64,000 nucleotides of DNA from Devosia pacifica (GCF_014652635.1 NZ_BMZE01000003.1:310001-374000), one strand, 5' to 3'; positions 7,210 to 17,505 are shown, numbered from the stretch's first letter. The notes: generated by a model not told the origin, from the letters alone. Program-made: numbers and translations.

Positions 7210-10151
7210 CTGGGCAGGCCCGCCGCCCGGCGCTCGCGCAGGGCCTGAGCATCGCGTGGAGTGACGTCCGGGTATTCGGCATCGCTGCCGACATCCTCGG
7301 AAACCTTCCAGGACCGAGCGCAGCGCCGTCCTTCGGCCAATGCCGGGACAACCGTCACGCCAGGCACCTCATCGAGCCTGAAGCCCTCGGCCGGCCCTTC
7401 ACCCTCGATGAACACGATGCCCGAAGTGATGACGATATCGGCCATGTCATGACCATCCAGGGCCGCCATCAGCGTGGGGTCGGCGATGTAGACCTTCGGG
7501 GCGGCTTCGAGCGAAGCGCCAATACGCTTTTCGCGCCGCTCGATCTCGAGCGCGCCGGTGACCACACGGCGTACAGCACGGATTTTCTGCCACTTGGCGG
7601 CAAGCGCATCGTCGCGCCAGTCGCCGGGGACATTCGGGAACAGGCGCAAATGCACGGAGGAATCATCCTCGGGGTGCCGCTCCAGCCACACCTCTTCCAT
7701 GGTGAAGACCAGGATCGGGGCGAGCCAGGCCGTCAGGCAGTTGAACAGCGTATCGAGAACCGTCAGCGCCGCACGCCGGCGTACCGACGAGATTGGATCG
7801 CAATACAGCGCATCCTTGCGGATATCGAAGTAGAAGGCCGACAGCTCGATATTCATGAAGTTCGACAGCGTCGAGACGAGCTTCTTGTAATCGTAGTCGC
7901 GGTAAGCCTGGCGAACGGTCTCATCGAGCACCGCCAACCGATGCAGGATCAGCCGCTCAAGCTCCGGCATTTCCGAAGGCTGCACCGCATCCTTGGGATC
8001 ATAGTGCGCGAGATTGCCCAACAACCAGCGCAGCGTGTTGCGCAGCTTGCGGTAGCTGTCGACGGTCGTCTGGACGATCTGCTTGCCGAGCCGCAGATCT
8101 TCCGAATAGTCAGAGGATGCGACCCAGAGCCTGAGGATATCAGCGCCATACTGCTTGATGATATCCTGCGGCGCGACCGTATTGCCGAGTGATTTCGACA
8201 TCTTGCGGCCCTCGCCATCCATGGTGAAGCCATGGGTGAGGACGCTGTCATACGGGGCATGCCCGTTGGTCGCGCAGCTTTCCAAAAGCGATGAGTGGAA
8301 CCATCCGCGGTGCTGGTCCGAGCCTTCGAGATACATCGAGGCAGGGAATTTCAGGTGCGGCCATTTCTGCTTGTTGCGCAGAACGAAGGAATGGGTCGAG
8401 CCCGAGTCGAACCAGACATCGAGGATGTCGGTGACCATCTCGTAATCGTCGACGGAATACTCGTCGGCAAGGAACCGCGCGGCGGCCCCATCGGCGAACC
8501 ACGCGTCCGCGCCTTCTTCCTCGAAGGCCTGGCCGATGCGGTGATTGACCGTCTCGCTCTTGAGGAGTTCACCAGTCTGCTTATTGACGAAGACGGTGAT
8601 CGGCACGCCCCAGGCGCGCTGACGCGACAGCACCCAATCGGGCCGGTCCTGCATCATGGCGCGCAGCCGGTTCTGGCCCTGCGGCGGCACGAAGCGTGTC
8701 GCATCGATTGCCCTGAGCGCGCGAGTGCGAAGGGTATCGCCCTCGGCACCACCGATATCGCGGTCCATATAGACAAACCATTGCGGCGTGTTGCGATAGA
8801 TCACCGGCTTCTTCGAGCGCCATGAATGCGGATACTGGTGCTTGAGCCGGCCACGCGCGGCCATTGCACCTGCTTCTGCCAGCGCCGTGATGACGCGCTG
8901 ATTTGCATCACCCTTCTTGCCGGAATCATCGATCACCCGCGCCCCATCGAGGCCCGGCGCATCCTTGGTGTAGAACCCGGCATCATCGACGCAATATGGG
9001 ATGTGCGTATCGATGCCGCGCTCTGTCAGTTGCCGGCCATTGGCCATCCATACCTCAAAGTCATCGAGGCCGTGACCGGGCGCCGTGTGCACGAAGCCGG
9101 TACCCGCATCATCGGTGACGTGCTCACCAGCCAGCAGCGGCACTTCGAACTCATAGCCACCGGCGAGCCCGCGCAGCGGATGGCTGCACGAGGTGATGTT
9201 TGCCGGATCGACATCGCCGATGCGCACAAATTTGTCGACGCGCGCCTTCGAAAACACTTCTTTGGCGAGAGCGTCTGCGATGATGTATTTCTCGCCGCGC
9301 GCCGCCCAGTTGCCATCCGGGGCCTCGGCGACCTCGTAAAGCCCGTAGTCGATGCGGGGTGAATAGCTGATAGCGCGGTTGGCAGGTATGGTCCACGGCG
9401 TCGTGGTCCAGATCAGGACCGACGCGTTGAGATCATGAAAGGCGCCCGAGCTGATATCGCCGCCGCCTGAGCGAACCGGAAACTTCACCCAGATCGCGTC
9501 CGACTCGTAGTCCTGATATTCGATTTCGGCTTCTGCCAACGCCGTGCGCTCGACCACAGACCACATGACCGGCTTCGAGCCGCGATAAAGCTGGCCAGAA
9601 CTGGCAACCTTCATCAGCTCGCGCGCGATCTGAGCCTCGGCATCGAAGCTCATGGTGAGATACGGGTTGTCCCACTCGCCGAGAATGCCGAGCCGCTTGA
9701 ATTCGTCGCGCTGCACATCGACCCAATTGGCGGCGAAGCGGCGGCACTCAGCCCGAAACTCGTTGATCGGCACCTCGTTCTTGTCGAGGCCCTTTGCGCG
9801 ATACTGTTCCTCGATCTTCCATTCGATCGGCAGACCGTGGCAGTCCCAGCCCGGCACATAGGCCGAGTTGTAGCCGAGCATCTGCATCGAGCGCGAGACA
9901 AGATCCTTGAGCGTCTTGTTGAGCGCGTGACCGATATGAATGTTGCCGTTGGCGTAGGGCGGGCCATCATGCAGGGTGAACAGCGGCCTGTCCTTCGCCT
10001 GCTCGCGCTGGAGGGCGTAAATGTCCATCTTCTCCCAGCGCTCGAGCCATACAGGCTCCCGCGTCGGCAGGCCGGCACGCATCGGGAAATCAGTCTGGGG
10101 CAAAAAGAGCGTGGCCGAATAGTCGGTTTCGCTCGCGACGGTATCGTTCAT
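7206..10151 (-). CDS. ileS: Isoleucyl-tRNA synthetase
   Basis: Class I aminoacyl-tRNA synthetase charging tRNA-Ile, 981 residues from the ATG at 10151; the open frame extends upstream to 10241 but that stretch is not conserved-looking. The HIGH motif is in [16 protein letters not shown] and the KMSKS motif in [12 protein letters not shown]. The editing (CP1) domain lies between them. The C-terminus keeps the CARSWK remnant of the zinc-binding region and ends with [12 protein letters not shown], the usual rhizobial form. It is translationally coupled to lspA. The usual upstream partner ribF is separated here by a plus-strand gene. Confidence 0.97.
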   Translation of the reverse strand: MNDTVASETDYSATLFLPQTDFPMRAGLPTREPVWLERWEKMDIYALQREQAKDRPLFTLHDGPPYANGNIHIGHALNKTLKDLVSRSMQMLGYNSAYVPGWDCHGLPIEWKIEEQYRAKGLDKNEVPINEFRAECRRFAANWVDVQRDEFKRLGILGEWDNPYLTMSFDAEAQIARELMKVASSGQLYRGSKPVMWSVVERTALAEAEIEYQDYESDAIWVKFPVRSGGGDISSGAFHDLNASVLIWTTTPWTIPANRAISYSPRIDYGLYEVAEAPDGNWAARGEKYIIADALAKEVFSKARVDKFVRIGDVDPANITSCSHPLRGLAGGYEFEVPLLAGEHVTDDAGTGFVHTAPGHGLDDFEVWMANGRQLTERGIDTHIPYCVDDAGFYTKDAPGLDGARVIDDSGKKGDANQRVITALAEAGAMAARGRLKHQYPHSWRSKKPVIYRNTPQWFVYMDRDIGGAEGDTLRTRALRAIDATRFVPPQGQNRLRAMMQDRPDWVLSRQRAWGVPITVFVNKQTGELLKSETVNHRIGQAFEEEGADAWFADGAAARFLADEYSVDDYEMVTDILDVWFDSGSTHSFVLRNKQKWPHLKFPASMYLEGSDQHRGWFHSSLLESCATNGHAPYDSVLTHGFTMDGEGRKMSKSLGNTVAPQDIIKQYGADILRLWVASSDYSEDLRLGKQIVQTTVDSYRKLRNTLRWLLGNLAHYDPKDAVQPSEMPELERLILHRLAVLDETVRQAYRDYDYKKLVSTLSNFMNIELSAFYFDIRKDALYCDPISSVRRRAALTVLDTLFNCLTAWLAPILVFTMEEVWLERHPEDDSSVHLRLFPNVPGDWRDDALAAKWQKIRAVRRVVTGALEIERREKRIGASLEAAPKVYIADPTLMAALDGHDMADIVITSGIVFIEGEGPAEGFRLDEVPGVTVVPALAEGRRCARSWKVSEDVGSDAEYPDVTPRDAQALRERRAAGLPS

Positions 10152-10318
10152 CTCGGCGGCATCGCTGTCTGGAAAAGTCGCGCGCCTTGTAGCAAGCGCC
10201 CGGCCATCGAGCAAAGGGTAATCACAATTGAGCCTTGCCACGAGTTTGACGTTGACGAACGAGCCATGCGGGCGAATTCTCTGTTTGGGAGGGGCGCCGC
10301 CAAAAGACGGGCCTTTGA

Positions 10319-10909
10319 ATGAAACACTTTTTAGCGACGTTATTGTGTGCCGGCCTTGCTGCTCTTCCAGCAGCCGCGCAGGAGACAGACGCTACAGATC
10401 AATCCGTATTCATCTTCGGCGGCCGCTATCATAGCGGCCACCAAGAAGATATTTTCACGCCGCTCGGACCCTTCGGGTTCGATTACGAGGACAATTACGT
10501 CTTCGGCGCCGGATATCAGCAGTTCTTCTACACTATGGGTGATTTGCGGTTCGGCCTCGAGGCCGGCACAGCGATCGGCGTGGGCGATGCGGTGCGGGGC
10601 GAGATCTGGGGTGGTGTGGTCGGACGCTATGACGGCATTGATCTCGGTCCGGTAACGGTGTCGCCTGCAGTGACGTTCGGGCTTTCAGCGATAACCAACA
10701 CGATTGGCATCGAGTCCAATCGCATTGCGCCGGGAGCGGACCCGACACTACTGTTCTACGTCGCGCCCGAGATCAGTGTCTGGCAGAACGACCATCCGGA
10801 ACTCGAGTACTTCTTCCGCATCCAGCATCGTTCGGGTGCTGGCGGACTGCTCGGAGGCATGGGGGATGGTCACAACGCGGCAGCAATTGGCGTGCGCTAC
10901 AAGTTTTAA
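10319..10909 (+). CDS. Outer membrane beta-barrel protein, PagL-like (acyloxyacyl hydrolase / lipid A 3-O-deacylase family)
   Basis: 196 residues with a signal peptide (about 1-20, cleavage after PAAAQ). The rest alternates polar and aromatic residues and ends in VRYKF, a C-terminal aromatic outer-membrane signal. The segment [19 protein letters not shown] near the end contains an H-x-S pair in the position of the catalytic His and Ser of PagL (canonical HxSNAG), which removes the 3-O acyl chain of lipid A. The catalytic Glu cannot be assigned by eye. The gene is inserted on the opposite strand between ribF and ileS, normally neighbours. Deacylase function is an inference. Confidence 0.55.
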   Translation: MKHFLATLLCAGLAALPAAAQETDATDQSVFIFGGRYHSGHQEDIFTPLGPFGFDYEDNYVFGAGYQQFFYTMGDLRFGLEAGTAIGVGDAVRGEIWGGVVGRYDGIDLGPVTVSPAVTFGLSAITNTIGIESNRIAPGADPTLLFYVAPEISVWQNDHPELEYFFRIQHRSGAGGLLGGMGDGHNAAAIGVRYKF

Positions 10910-10914
10910 GGCTT

Positions 10915-11889
10915 TCAACCAAAGAACCCCAGCGACCGGTCGAGCTCTGTAAGCGGCTCGGCTTCCGCCAGAGCCTCTCGGGCACGGCGGCAGTCGCGGT
11001 CCATCGCGGCGATCAGTTCATCGAGGCCCGAAAACACTTCCTGCCCGCGCAGATGCGAGACGATCGCCACATCGAGGGTCTTTCCATAAATGTCCTCATC
11101 GAAATCGAACAGATGCGTTTCGAACGGGGGCAGCTGGTTGTCGAACATCGGCTTGCCATAGGCCGCAACGCCATCGAAGCGGCGATCTCCCATGCGGGCA
11201 CGAACGGCATAGACGCCTTGCGCCAAGGAAAAGCCGGGAGCCGTTGCCATGTTTGCGGTGGGATAACCGAGTTCGCGCCCGCGTTGATCGCCTTTGACGA
11301 TTTCGCCCGAGATGAACCAATGATAGCCGAGGAGGCGATTGGCGGCGGCGACCGCACCTTCGGACAGGGCAGCACGGATGCGCGACGACGAGATCACCTC
11401 GTCGCCCTCGTCCATCAATGAAACCGTTTCGACCGTAAAGCCGCGTTGCTCGCCTTCAGCTTGCAGGAAGGTCGGGGTGCCACGGCGCTGACGACCGAAA
11501 TGAAAATCCTTGCCGACAATCACGCCGGAGACGTTAAGCGCACTCACCAGAAAGTCTTCGACAAAGGCCTCAGCCTCTATCTGGGAGAAGTCACGGGTGA
11601 ACGGCATGACGATCAGCCCGTCAAGACCGAGCGACCTGGCGAGGCGCGCCTTGGCAGCGGCGCCGGTGAGCCGGAACAGGAACGGACTGGGAGCGAACAC
11701 ATCGCGCGGGTGCGGCTCGAACGTCATCATCAGCGCCGGCACGTTAAGCTCTTTGGCGCAGCGCTTGAGTTTTGACAGCACTGCCTGGTGCCCGCGATGC
11801 AGGCCATCGAAATTGCCAATGGCGATTAGGCCACCGCGCGCCTGCTCGGGGATATGATCCAGCCCCTCGAAGTATAAAAACTCAGTCAC
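10915..11889 (-). CDS. ribF: Bifunctional riboflavin kinase / FAD synthetase
   Basis: Makes FMN and then FAD from riboflavin in the cytoplasm. The N-terminal FAD synthetase domain has IGNFDGLHRGHQAVLS, and the C-terminal riboflavin kinase domain has GDQRGRELGYPTANM followed by GVYAVRA and the FETHLFDFDEDIYG motif. The GTG at 11889 (VTEFLYFEGLDHIP) is chosen because it gives 324 residues, the usual family length; the frame stays open to a TTG at 11955. Encoded downstream of the TIGR01459 HAD gene in the conserved TIGR01459-ribF-ileS-lspA order. Ends 5 bases from the convergent PagL-like gene. Confidence 0.93.
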   Translation of the reverse strand: MTEFLYFEGLDHIPEQARGGLIAIGNFDGLHRGHQAVLSKLKRCAKELNVPALMMTFEPHPRDVFAPSPFLFRLTGAAAKARLARSLGLDGLIVMPFTRDFSQIEAEAFVEDFLVSALNVSGVIVGKDFHFGRQRRGTPTFLQAEGEQRGFTVETVSLMDEGDEVISSSRIRAALSEGAVAAANRLLGYHWFISGEIVKGDQRGRELGYPTANMATAPGFSLAQGVYAVRARMGDRRFDGVAAYGKPMFDNQLPPFETHLFDFDEDIYGKTLDVAIVSHLRGQEVFSGLDELIAAMDRDCRRAREALAEAEPLTELDRSLGFFG

Positions 11890-11968
11890 GGATATCGCGC
11901 GCCCGACATGGCTTGAAGCTGGCGGCAACCTGCCCGCTCGCGTCTGTCTTTGCAAGCGGCCAAGCAGC

Positions 11969-12817
11969 TTACCAGGTCAGCCGCGGGAGGAAGCCGACCA
12001 TGCGTGCGCGGCTCGGGGCCACCAGCTCGGCGATGGCCGAAGGATCGGGATTGCCGAACGCGTCGAGTTCGGCGGCGTGGATCGAGCCGGTGATGAAGAG
12101 CAGATCTGTATCGAATTTGGCGGCGCCGGTGGCGTCGGTTCGCACACTGTCGCCAATCGCCAACACGCGCGATTTTTCAAACGACGTCCCCGCCGCCTGC
12201 TCCACCTGGCGAAACGCCTCTTCGTAGATAGGCTGGTAAGGCTTGCCAGCCATCAGCACCGCCCCGCCCATCGCGGCGTAGAGATCGCCAAGCGCGCCGC
12301 CGCAATAGACGATGCGGTTGCCATGTTCGACGACGCGATCGGGATTGGCGCAGATCATGGTGAGGTTGCGCGACAGCCAGTATTCGGCACGCTGACGATA
12401 CATCTCGGGGTTATCGTCATCGGTGTCGAGATCTGTCACGACGACTGCCGTCGCCTCCTCGGCGGGACCGCGGGTGATATCGAGCCCTTCATAAAGCGCG
12501 TCGTCTATGGTTTCCGGGCCGACATGGTGAATGACCTTGCCGCTATACTTCGCGATCATCGCGCGGGTGACATCGCCCGAGGAAACAAGGGTGTCGTAAG
12601 CCTCGCGTGGAACGCCCATCTCGTCGAGCATTTGCATGATGGGTTCGGCAGGGCGCGGCGCATTGGTGATGAGCCCCACCCTGCCGCCATTCTCGCGGAA
12701 TTTGACGAGCGCTCCATAGGCCTCGGGGAAGGCGTCGACGCCGTTGTGGATGACTCCCCAGACATCGCTCAACACAGCGTCATAGTTCGGGGCGAGCTCG
12801 GAGAGTCCGGAAATCAT
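11969..12817 (-). CDS. TIGR01459 family HAD-type hydrolase (class IIA)
   Basis: 282-residue cytoplasmic phosphatase of the NagD-like HAD class IIA. The nucleophile motif I reads LSDVWGVIHNG, with the usual DxD second Asp position occupied by Trp as in this subfamily. Motif II is LITNAPRP and motif IV lies in AIGDSVRTDATGA. The start is the ATG at 12817; a TTG one codon earlier is possible. This family is almost restricted to alphaproteobacteria and sits upstream of ribF-ileS, so a role with flavin or sugar phosphates has been guessed, but the substrate is unknown. Confidence 0.88.
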   Translation of the reverse strand: MISGLSELAPNYDAVLSDVWGVIHNGVDAFPEAYGALVKFRENGGRVGLITNAPRPAEPIMQMLDEMGVPREAYDTLVSSGDVTRAMIAKYSGKVIHHVGPETIDDALYEGLDITRGPAEEATAVVVTDLDTDDDNPEMYRQRAEYWLSRNLTMICANPDRVVEHGNRIVYCGGALGDLYAAMGGAVLMAGKPYQPIYEEAFRQVEQAAGTSFEKSRVLAIGDSVRTDATGAAKFDTDLLFITGSIHAAELDAFGNPDPSAIAELVAPSRARMVGFLPRLTW

Positions 12818-12846
12818 CAAGGCGATCCTAGGCTTGGGCGACGCAA

Positions 12847-14061
12847 TCAGGTTTCGACGCGACGGAGGCGCTGCGTTGCCTGTGGGCGATCGGAGAGAAA
12901 CTGTGCCCAGGCCGGCGCCGCAGGCGAAAGGTGATCCCCACTGGCCAGCGCGATTCCGTCTTCGAGAAGCTCCAGTAGCTGATTCTCGGCAGAGATGTCG
13001 GTGGCGATCAGTTCGACATCGAACCGTGACAAGTACTTGACGATATCGGCCGTATGGAAATCGGTATAATGCTGAGGATCGGCGAGGAATATGTTTGCAT
13101 CGACGCGTAGCGACTGGACCCCATCGGCCGCCATCGCCCCGATTGCGCCACGCAAATTGTCAGCCTGTTCGAGCGAGAAGGTAACGCCCGTGCGCACCAA
13201 CTGGCCGGCAGCAGCGCGCTGCGCGCTGTTCATTGCAATCCAGTCGGCGAACGGGGTGCGCAGGGTGAGATAGCGCGATACGGCGCGATTGGCCTCGAGC
13301 AGTGCCACAGTCTTTTCGACGGTTCGCGTATCGGTAAGGCTGGCGCATGAGAACGGCGCAAACAGCCGAGGGGGCTGTTCGGTTGCCAGCGCACGCCGGG
13401 CGAGCGTGATGGACTCGAGTATGCCCGCCGCTTCGATCTGCCGGAACAGGTCTGCGCCTGCATCCTCCGGCATGAAGACCGCTTGTTCGTGCACGGTACC
13501 ATCATCTTCGACAAGCCGCGCTACGAGGTCGTAGCCATAGGTGCGCCGCTGTGGCAGCCGCATGACCGGGCGCAGATGGTGGACGATCCGGTCCTCCTCA
13601 AGCGCTCTGCGAATGGCGGCGGTGGAAAAGCGGGGGCGTACCGGTTCTTCAACAATCGGCTCTGGTTGCATCGGTGCCGGCTGCGGCTGCGCCTGCTTCT
13701 CCTCGATCTCGGCAACAGCTTCCGCGACCTGACGAATCACCGTGCCAAGGATCGACACGTCGGCCTCGACGACATCCAGCCGCCGACCAGCATCTTCTCT
13801 TGCGAGCGCATTGACACGCTGGCCGAGGACATCAGCCGCCTGTGCATCCGTCGACAGCAGGTTGCGCAAATCCTCGAGGCTGTTCTCAAGGCGACGTTCG
13901 GCGCGCTGACGCAGGACTCGCTCCTGCGCAACAACGGCCGCCGAGCCGACAACGACCACCATCAGGATCGCCTCGGCAAGGGTCAAGCCGAGCCCGAAAT
14001 ACCCCGTTGCGCCGGCGGCCAGCGCAGCAACGCCCATGAAGATGTAGACCATTCTCTGCAC
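12847..14061 (-). CDS. Membrane-anchored degenerate EAL-domain protein
   Basis: 404 residues: two N-terminal hydrophobic helices (about 4-47), a coiled linker (48-125), a Pro/Glu-rich hinge (125-143) and an EAL-fold domain (about 145-395). EAL phosphodiesterases hydrolyse c-di-GMP, but the signature residues are changed here: ExLxR is GYDLVAR (176-182), the metal-site ELTES motif reads LTLRTPF, DDFGTG is replaced by SLEQAD and the late AEGVE by ATDIS. It is therefore probably inactive and may act as a c-di-GMP or protein-binding module. The start is a GTG at 14061 or the ATG at 14052. Divergent from the degenerate NtrC-like gene. Confidence 0.75.
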   Translation of the reverse strand: MQRMVYIFMGVAALAAGATGYFGLGLTLAEAILMVVVVGSAAVVAQERVLRQRAERRLENSLEDLRNLLSTDAQAADVLGQRVNALAREDAGRRLDVVEADVSILGTVIRQVAEAVAEIEEKQAQPQPAPMQPEPIVEEPVRPRFSTAAIRRALEEDRIVHHLRPVMRLPQRRTYGYDLVARLVEDDGTVHEQAVFMPEDAGADLFRQIEAAGILESITLARRALATEQPPRLFAPFSCASLTDTRTVEKTVALLEANRAVSRYLTLRTPFADWIAMNSAQRAAAGQLVRTGVTFSLEQADNLRGAIGAMAADGVQSLRVDANIFLADPQHYTDFHTADIVKYLSRFDVELIATDISAENQLLELLEDGIALASGDHLSPAAPAWAQFLSDRPQATQRLRRVET

Positions 14062-14248
14062 GGATGCTGTCGTGCCTCATCTTCTTTGGGTGAATCGATC
14101 GGCTATTTCTAGCATCCGGAGGATCGCGGCAAAAGCTCCGCAACTCCGCAGCTTGCCGAAAACGCTTTATTTACCGTGACGCGCAAGACTGAGGATCTCA
14201 GCCGAGTGATCGCCTCCGGCCGAAATTGCCATAGCGACAGGAACGAAT

Positions 14249-15667
14249 ATGGGAATGCAAACGACGCGGGAGTCAAACCTGCGCAGCCGCATGCTATTGA
14301 TCGACAAGGACGTCGATAGCGCCGGTGAGCTTGCCCGCTCCGCGCTTTCCTGCCTCGCCAGCCAGCCTGAAGTCATCACCGCGCCCAGCGGACGATCCGG
14401 CTTCGACTCGCTGCGGGCAAACCGCTTCGACATCGTCGTGGCCGATCTTTCGAGCCTCACCGACCTTGCAGAGAGCGCCGAGGAAGCAGTGGGACGATTG
14501 GCGCGCGTATCTGAAGGCGCGCTTGTGCTGGTGCTGTCCGAGGCAAGTTCCGTGTCCGCCGCCGTTGCAGCGATGCGGGGTGGCGCACACGATTACCTCG
14601 CCAAGCCAGTCACCGGACAGGCTTTTGCAGCGCGTATCGGAGAGCTTGCGGAACGACACGGCAAGACGCGGGCGCTGGCCCTTGAGGCACCGTCTGGCGC
14701 CGCGATGGAGGGCTTCGAGGCTTTTGTCGGCCGCTCGAGCGCCATGCAGTATGTCTACGAGCAGATCGCTCGCATCGCGCCGTCAATGGCGCCAGTATTC
14801 ATCACCGGAGAGAGCGGTACCGGCAAGCAGCTTTGCGCCGAGGCCCTTCATGCACATGGCCCCGCCGCCGACGGGCCGCTGGTTACCGTACGCTGCGCCG
14901 CGATGCCTTCGCGCCAGCTCGAGGCCGAGCTGTTCGGCATTGTCAGCGACGCGCATACCGGGCTGTGCGAAGCCAAGCCGGGCGCCGCGGAACTGGCAAA
15001 TGGCGGTACACTGTTCGTCAACGAGATCGCCGAACTCGATCTTTCGATGCAGGCGCGGCTGCTTCGGTTCCTGCAAACCGGGGCCGTGAGCCGCGTGGGC
15101 GAGAGCACAAGCCGCCAAGTGCAGGTGCGGGTGATCTGCGCCACGAGCCGCAACTTGATGCAGATGATCAAGGAAAAGGCGTTCCGCGAGGACCTGTTCT
15201 ACCGCCTGCATGTGCTGCCCATTCATTTGCCGCCGCTGCGCCAGCGTCCGTCGGACATCATGGTGCTGGCGCGGCACTTCCTGACGCTCTACGGGCGCCG
15301 GCAAAGCAAGATGTTCACCGGCTTCTCACCCGATGCCGAAGAGGCGCTGATGCAGCGCGACTGGCCTGGCAATGTGGGTGAGTTGAGCGCACTGATGCGC
15401 CGGGTGGCGCTGACGCAGGACGCCGGCATTGTTACGCGCGCTCTGCTTGAAAGCTGCGATACCGGCTGCGACCAGCCGACAACACGGCTGGCGCAACGCC
15501 AGCGTCCTTCTCCGATCTTGCCAATGTGGCAACAGGAACAGCGCATCATCGAGGAGGCGATCAGCGCCTTCAATGGTAATATCTCGATGGCTGCGGCGGC
15601 GCTCGAGATCAGTCCGTCAACGATTTACCGCAAGCGCCAGAGCTGGGCGAATAGCGGGGCCGCCTAG
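14249..15667 (+). CDS. NtrC-like response regulator with degenerate AAA+ domain
   Basis: 472 residues with the layout of a sigma-54 activator: receiver domain (about 14-130, with acceptor Asp in FDIVVADLSS and Lys in YLAKPV), AAA+ domain (about 150-395) and a C-terminal Fis-type helix-turn-helix (NISMAAAALEISPSTIYRKR). Walker A is intact (GESGTGKQ, about 187). The sigma-54-contacting GAFTGA loop is replaced by DAHTGL (234-239), the Walker B Asp is Asn258 (LFVNEI) and the sensor II Arg is Gly377 (WPGNVGEL). It therefore cannot be a normal sigma-54 activator; it more likely regulates sigma-70 promoters or represses, like other GAFTGA-less family members. Start behind AGGAACG. Confidence 0.85.
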   Translation: MGMQTTRESNLRSRMLLIDKDVDSAGELARSALSCLASQPEVITAPSGRSGFDSLRANRFDIVVADLSSLTDLAESAEEAVGRLARVSEGALVLVLSEASSVSAAVAAMRGGAHDYLAKPVTGQAFAARIGELAERHGKTRALALEAPSGAAMEGFEAFVGRSSAMQYVYEQIARIAPSMAPVFITGESGTGKQLCAEALHAHGPAADGPLVTVRCAAMPSRQLEAELFGIVSDAHTGLCEAKPGAAELANGGTLFVNEIAELDLSMQARLLRFLQTGAVSRVGESTSRQVQVRVICATSRNLMQMIKEKAFREDLFYRLHVLPIHLPPLRQRPSDIMVLARHFLTLYGRRQSKMFTGFSPDAEEALMQRDWPGNVGELSALMRRVALTQDAGIVTRALLESCDTGCDQPTTRLAQRQRPSPILPMWQQEQRIIEEAISAFNGNISMAAAALEISPSTIYRKRQSWANSGAA

Positions 15668-15689
15668 CGCCTGCCCCGCCCTCGATGGT

Positions 15690-16388
15690 TCAGTACGCAG
15701 AGCTGTCGAAGGAGTAGGACAGTCCCGCGGCTACGTGGTGGCTGACAAAATCAGTCGAGAACGAACTGGAGCCGTCGGATAGTTCGGCGGTGATCGGTGC
15801 ATAGCTCAGCTTGTACTGGCCGAACAGGCGCAGATTATCGAGGACCTCGAAGCTCGCGCCGACGATACCCTGCAGAGCCGGGCCAGCCGCCTGATACTCG
15901 AACGTGCCGCTATCGCCGACTATGCTGCTGGCGCGCGTCTCGATCTCGACATGCGGGACCGCAACGCCTGCACCGCCGCCGGCGTAGAACCTGAGCCCCT
16001 GCCCTGTTTCCCATTTGCGCAGGACATTGGCCGTCACGAGATTCAGCCCATGCGTGAATTCTAGCCGCGAATAGTCAGCGGCGATGTCCGGGTCGCTGAA
16101 ATCGGCATAGGCCTTGGCGTGCGTGAAATCGAGCTGAAAGCCCCAATCAGGCATCGCATCCGGCCAAAGGGTGAGATTGGCGCCATAATAGATCGGCGCA
16201 TCGAATGACAGGCCTTGCCAGTCGACGTCATAGTCCTGCTCAACCACACCGTTGCTCAGCGTGCCGGTCGAGGACAGGCTTTCGTTCAGCCCGCCATAAA
16301 CGCCGATCTCCAAAGAGCCTGCTAGCGACCAACCGGCGGTCATCATCGTTGCGGCGACGACCGTCACCCCCAAGAGTCGGTAGCGCAT
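15690..16388 (-). CDS. Outer membrane protein, LpxQ-like lipid A oxidase family
   Basis: 232 residues with a signal peptide (about 1-23) and a porin-like beta-barrel ending in GLSYSF near the C-terminus. The run of motifs WQGLSFDAPIYYGANLTLW, FQLDFTHAKAYADF, FTHGLNLVTANVL and AGGGAGVAVPHVEIE matches the rhizobial LpxQ family, an outer membrane oxygenase that oxidises the proximal glucosamine of lipid A to 2-aminogluconate. Identification is from remembered family motifs and was not tested by search; related barrels of unknown function share part of this pattern. Convergent with the NtrC-like gene, 22 bases apart. Confidence 0.6.
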   Translation of the reverse strand: MRYRLLGVTVVAATMMTAGWSLAGSLEIGVYGGLNESLSSTGTLSNGVVEQDYDVDWQGLSFDAPIYYGANLTLWPDAMPDWGFQLDFTHAKAYADFSDPDIAADYSRLEFTHGLNLVTANVLRKWETGQGLRFYAGGGAGVAVPHVEIETRASSIVGDSGTFEYQAAGPALQGIVGASFEVLDNLRLFGQYKLSYAPITAELSDGSSSFSTDFVSHHVAAGLSYSFDSSAY

Positions 16389-16469
16389 CGAGCCCTCCAG
16401 AAACGCTATGGTGAGCGAAAGGTAAACGTGTTCGCCCGCTGCCTCAACCGCAATCTCTGTCGGTTTTTG

Positions 16470-17459
16470 TCATGCAGAGGTGCTCTCGCGGGCCGACTTG
16501 CGGTCGAGGCCCAGCCGGTGCTCGCGCAGAATGACGAAAATTCCGGAGGCTACGACAATCAGACCACCGATGAGCATCTGGATTGTCGGCAGGTCACCGA
16601 AGACGGCAAAGCCAATCGCGATCGAGATCAGCATCGACGTATACTCGAACGGCGCGATGATCGACATGTCTGCGTGACGATAACTTGAGGTCAGAAGAAT
16701 CTGTCCGACGCCTCCGAGAAAGCCCGCAGCGATCAGCATTGCCGCTTGGCCGGGCGTGGGCATGACCCAGCCGAACGGAATGGTGAAGAGGGCGATGACG
16801 CTACCGGTAATCGAGAAGTAGACCACGATCGAGGTCGTGGTCTCGGTTCCCACCAGCCGCCTGACCTGCATCTGTGCAAAGGCGGCAACGATTGCGGCGG
16901 CAAGCGCAGCGAGCGCGCCGGCCATTTCTCCGCCGCCAGCACCGCCCCCCGAGAACAGCGTCAGACGGGGCCACATGATGATCAACACGCCACCAAGGCC
17001 GATAACCACAGCCGACCATCGGTAAAGCCGCACCTGTTCCTTGAGAAGGAAAGCGCTCAGGACCACAATGAACAATGGCAAGGCATAGCCGATGGAAATG
17101 GCTTCGGGCAGCGGCAATTGCGTGAACCCGTAAAAGCTCAGCCCCATCGCGGTGACGCCGCATAGGCCACGGATAACGTGACCCCAAGGGTTGCGCGTCG
17201 TCAGCCCCTCCCGCAGTTGCCCGCGCCAGGCCAGGTAAAACGCAACGGGAAATATGGCGAAGAAGGAGCGGAAGAATACCAGCTCGCCAGGCGGTATCCC
17301 TTCAGCAGCCTTGATCATGCTCGCCATGATGACGAAGCAGGTGACCGAGGCGACCTTGAGGCCCACCCCGCGCATGACATTGCCCGGCGGCGCATCTTTG
17401 ATCGGGGGTTGAGAGGGAGACGTCAAGAAAAAGCCGTTGCCTGCGTCCGGCACAAGCAC
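16470..17459 (-). CDS. DMT-family (EamA/RhaT) inner membrane transporter
   Basis: 329 residues with about ten hydrophobic helices in two EamA repeats, each starting with a short conserved helix (FVIMASMIKA and AALAAAIVAAFAQMQ). Members export or import metabolites such as amino acids or S-adenosylmethionine; the substrate cannot be read from sequence. The GTG at 17459 gives a 28-residue soluble leader; the ATG at 17375 (MRGVGLKVAS) is an equally plausible start since homologues usually begin there. Downstream of, and co-directional with, the DUF427 gene. Confidence 0.85.
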   Translation of the reverse strand: MLVPDAGNGFFLTSPSQPPIKDAPPGNVMRGVGLKVASVTCFVIMASMIKAAEGIPPGELVFFRSFFAIFPVAFYLAWRGQLREGLTTRNPWGHVIRGLCGVTAMGLSFYGFTQLPLPEAISIGYALPLFIVVLSAFLLKEQVRLYRWSAVVIGLGGVLIIMWPRLTLFSGGGAGGGEMAGALAALAAAIVAAFAQMQVRRLVGTETTTSIVVYFSITGSVIALFTIPFGWVMPTPGQAAMLIAAGFLGGVGQILLTSSYRHADMSIIAPFEYTSMLISIAIGFAVFGDLPTIQMLIGGLIVVASGIFVILREHRLGLDRKSARESTSA

Positions 17460-17505
17460 CGCACCTAAACTGAGTAGCAGTGCTGTGCCGCGCTGTCACC
17501 TGACG

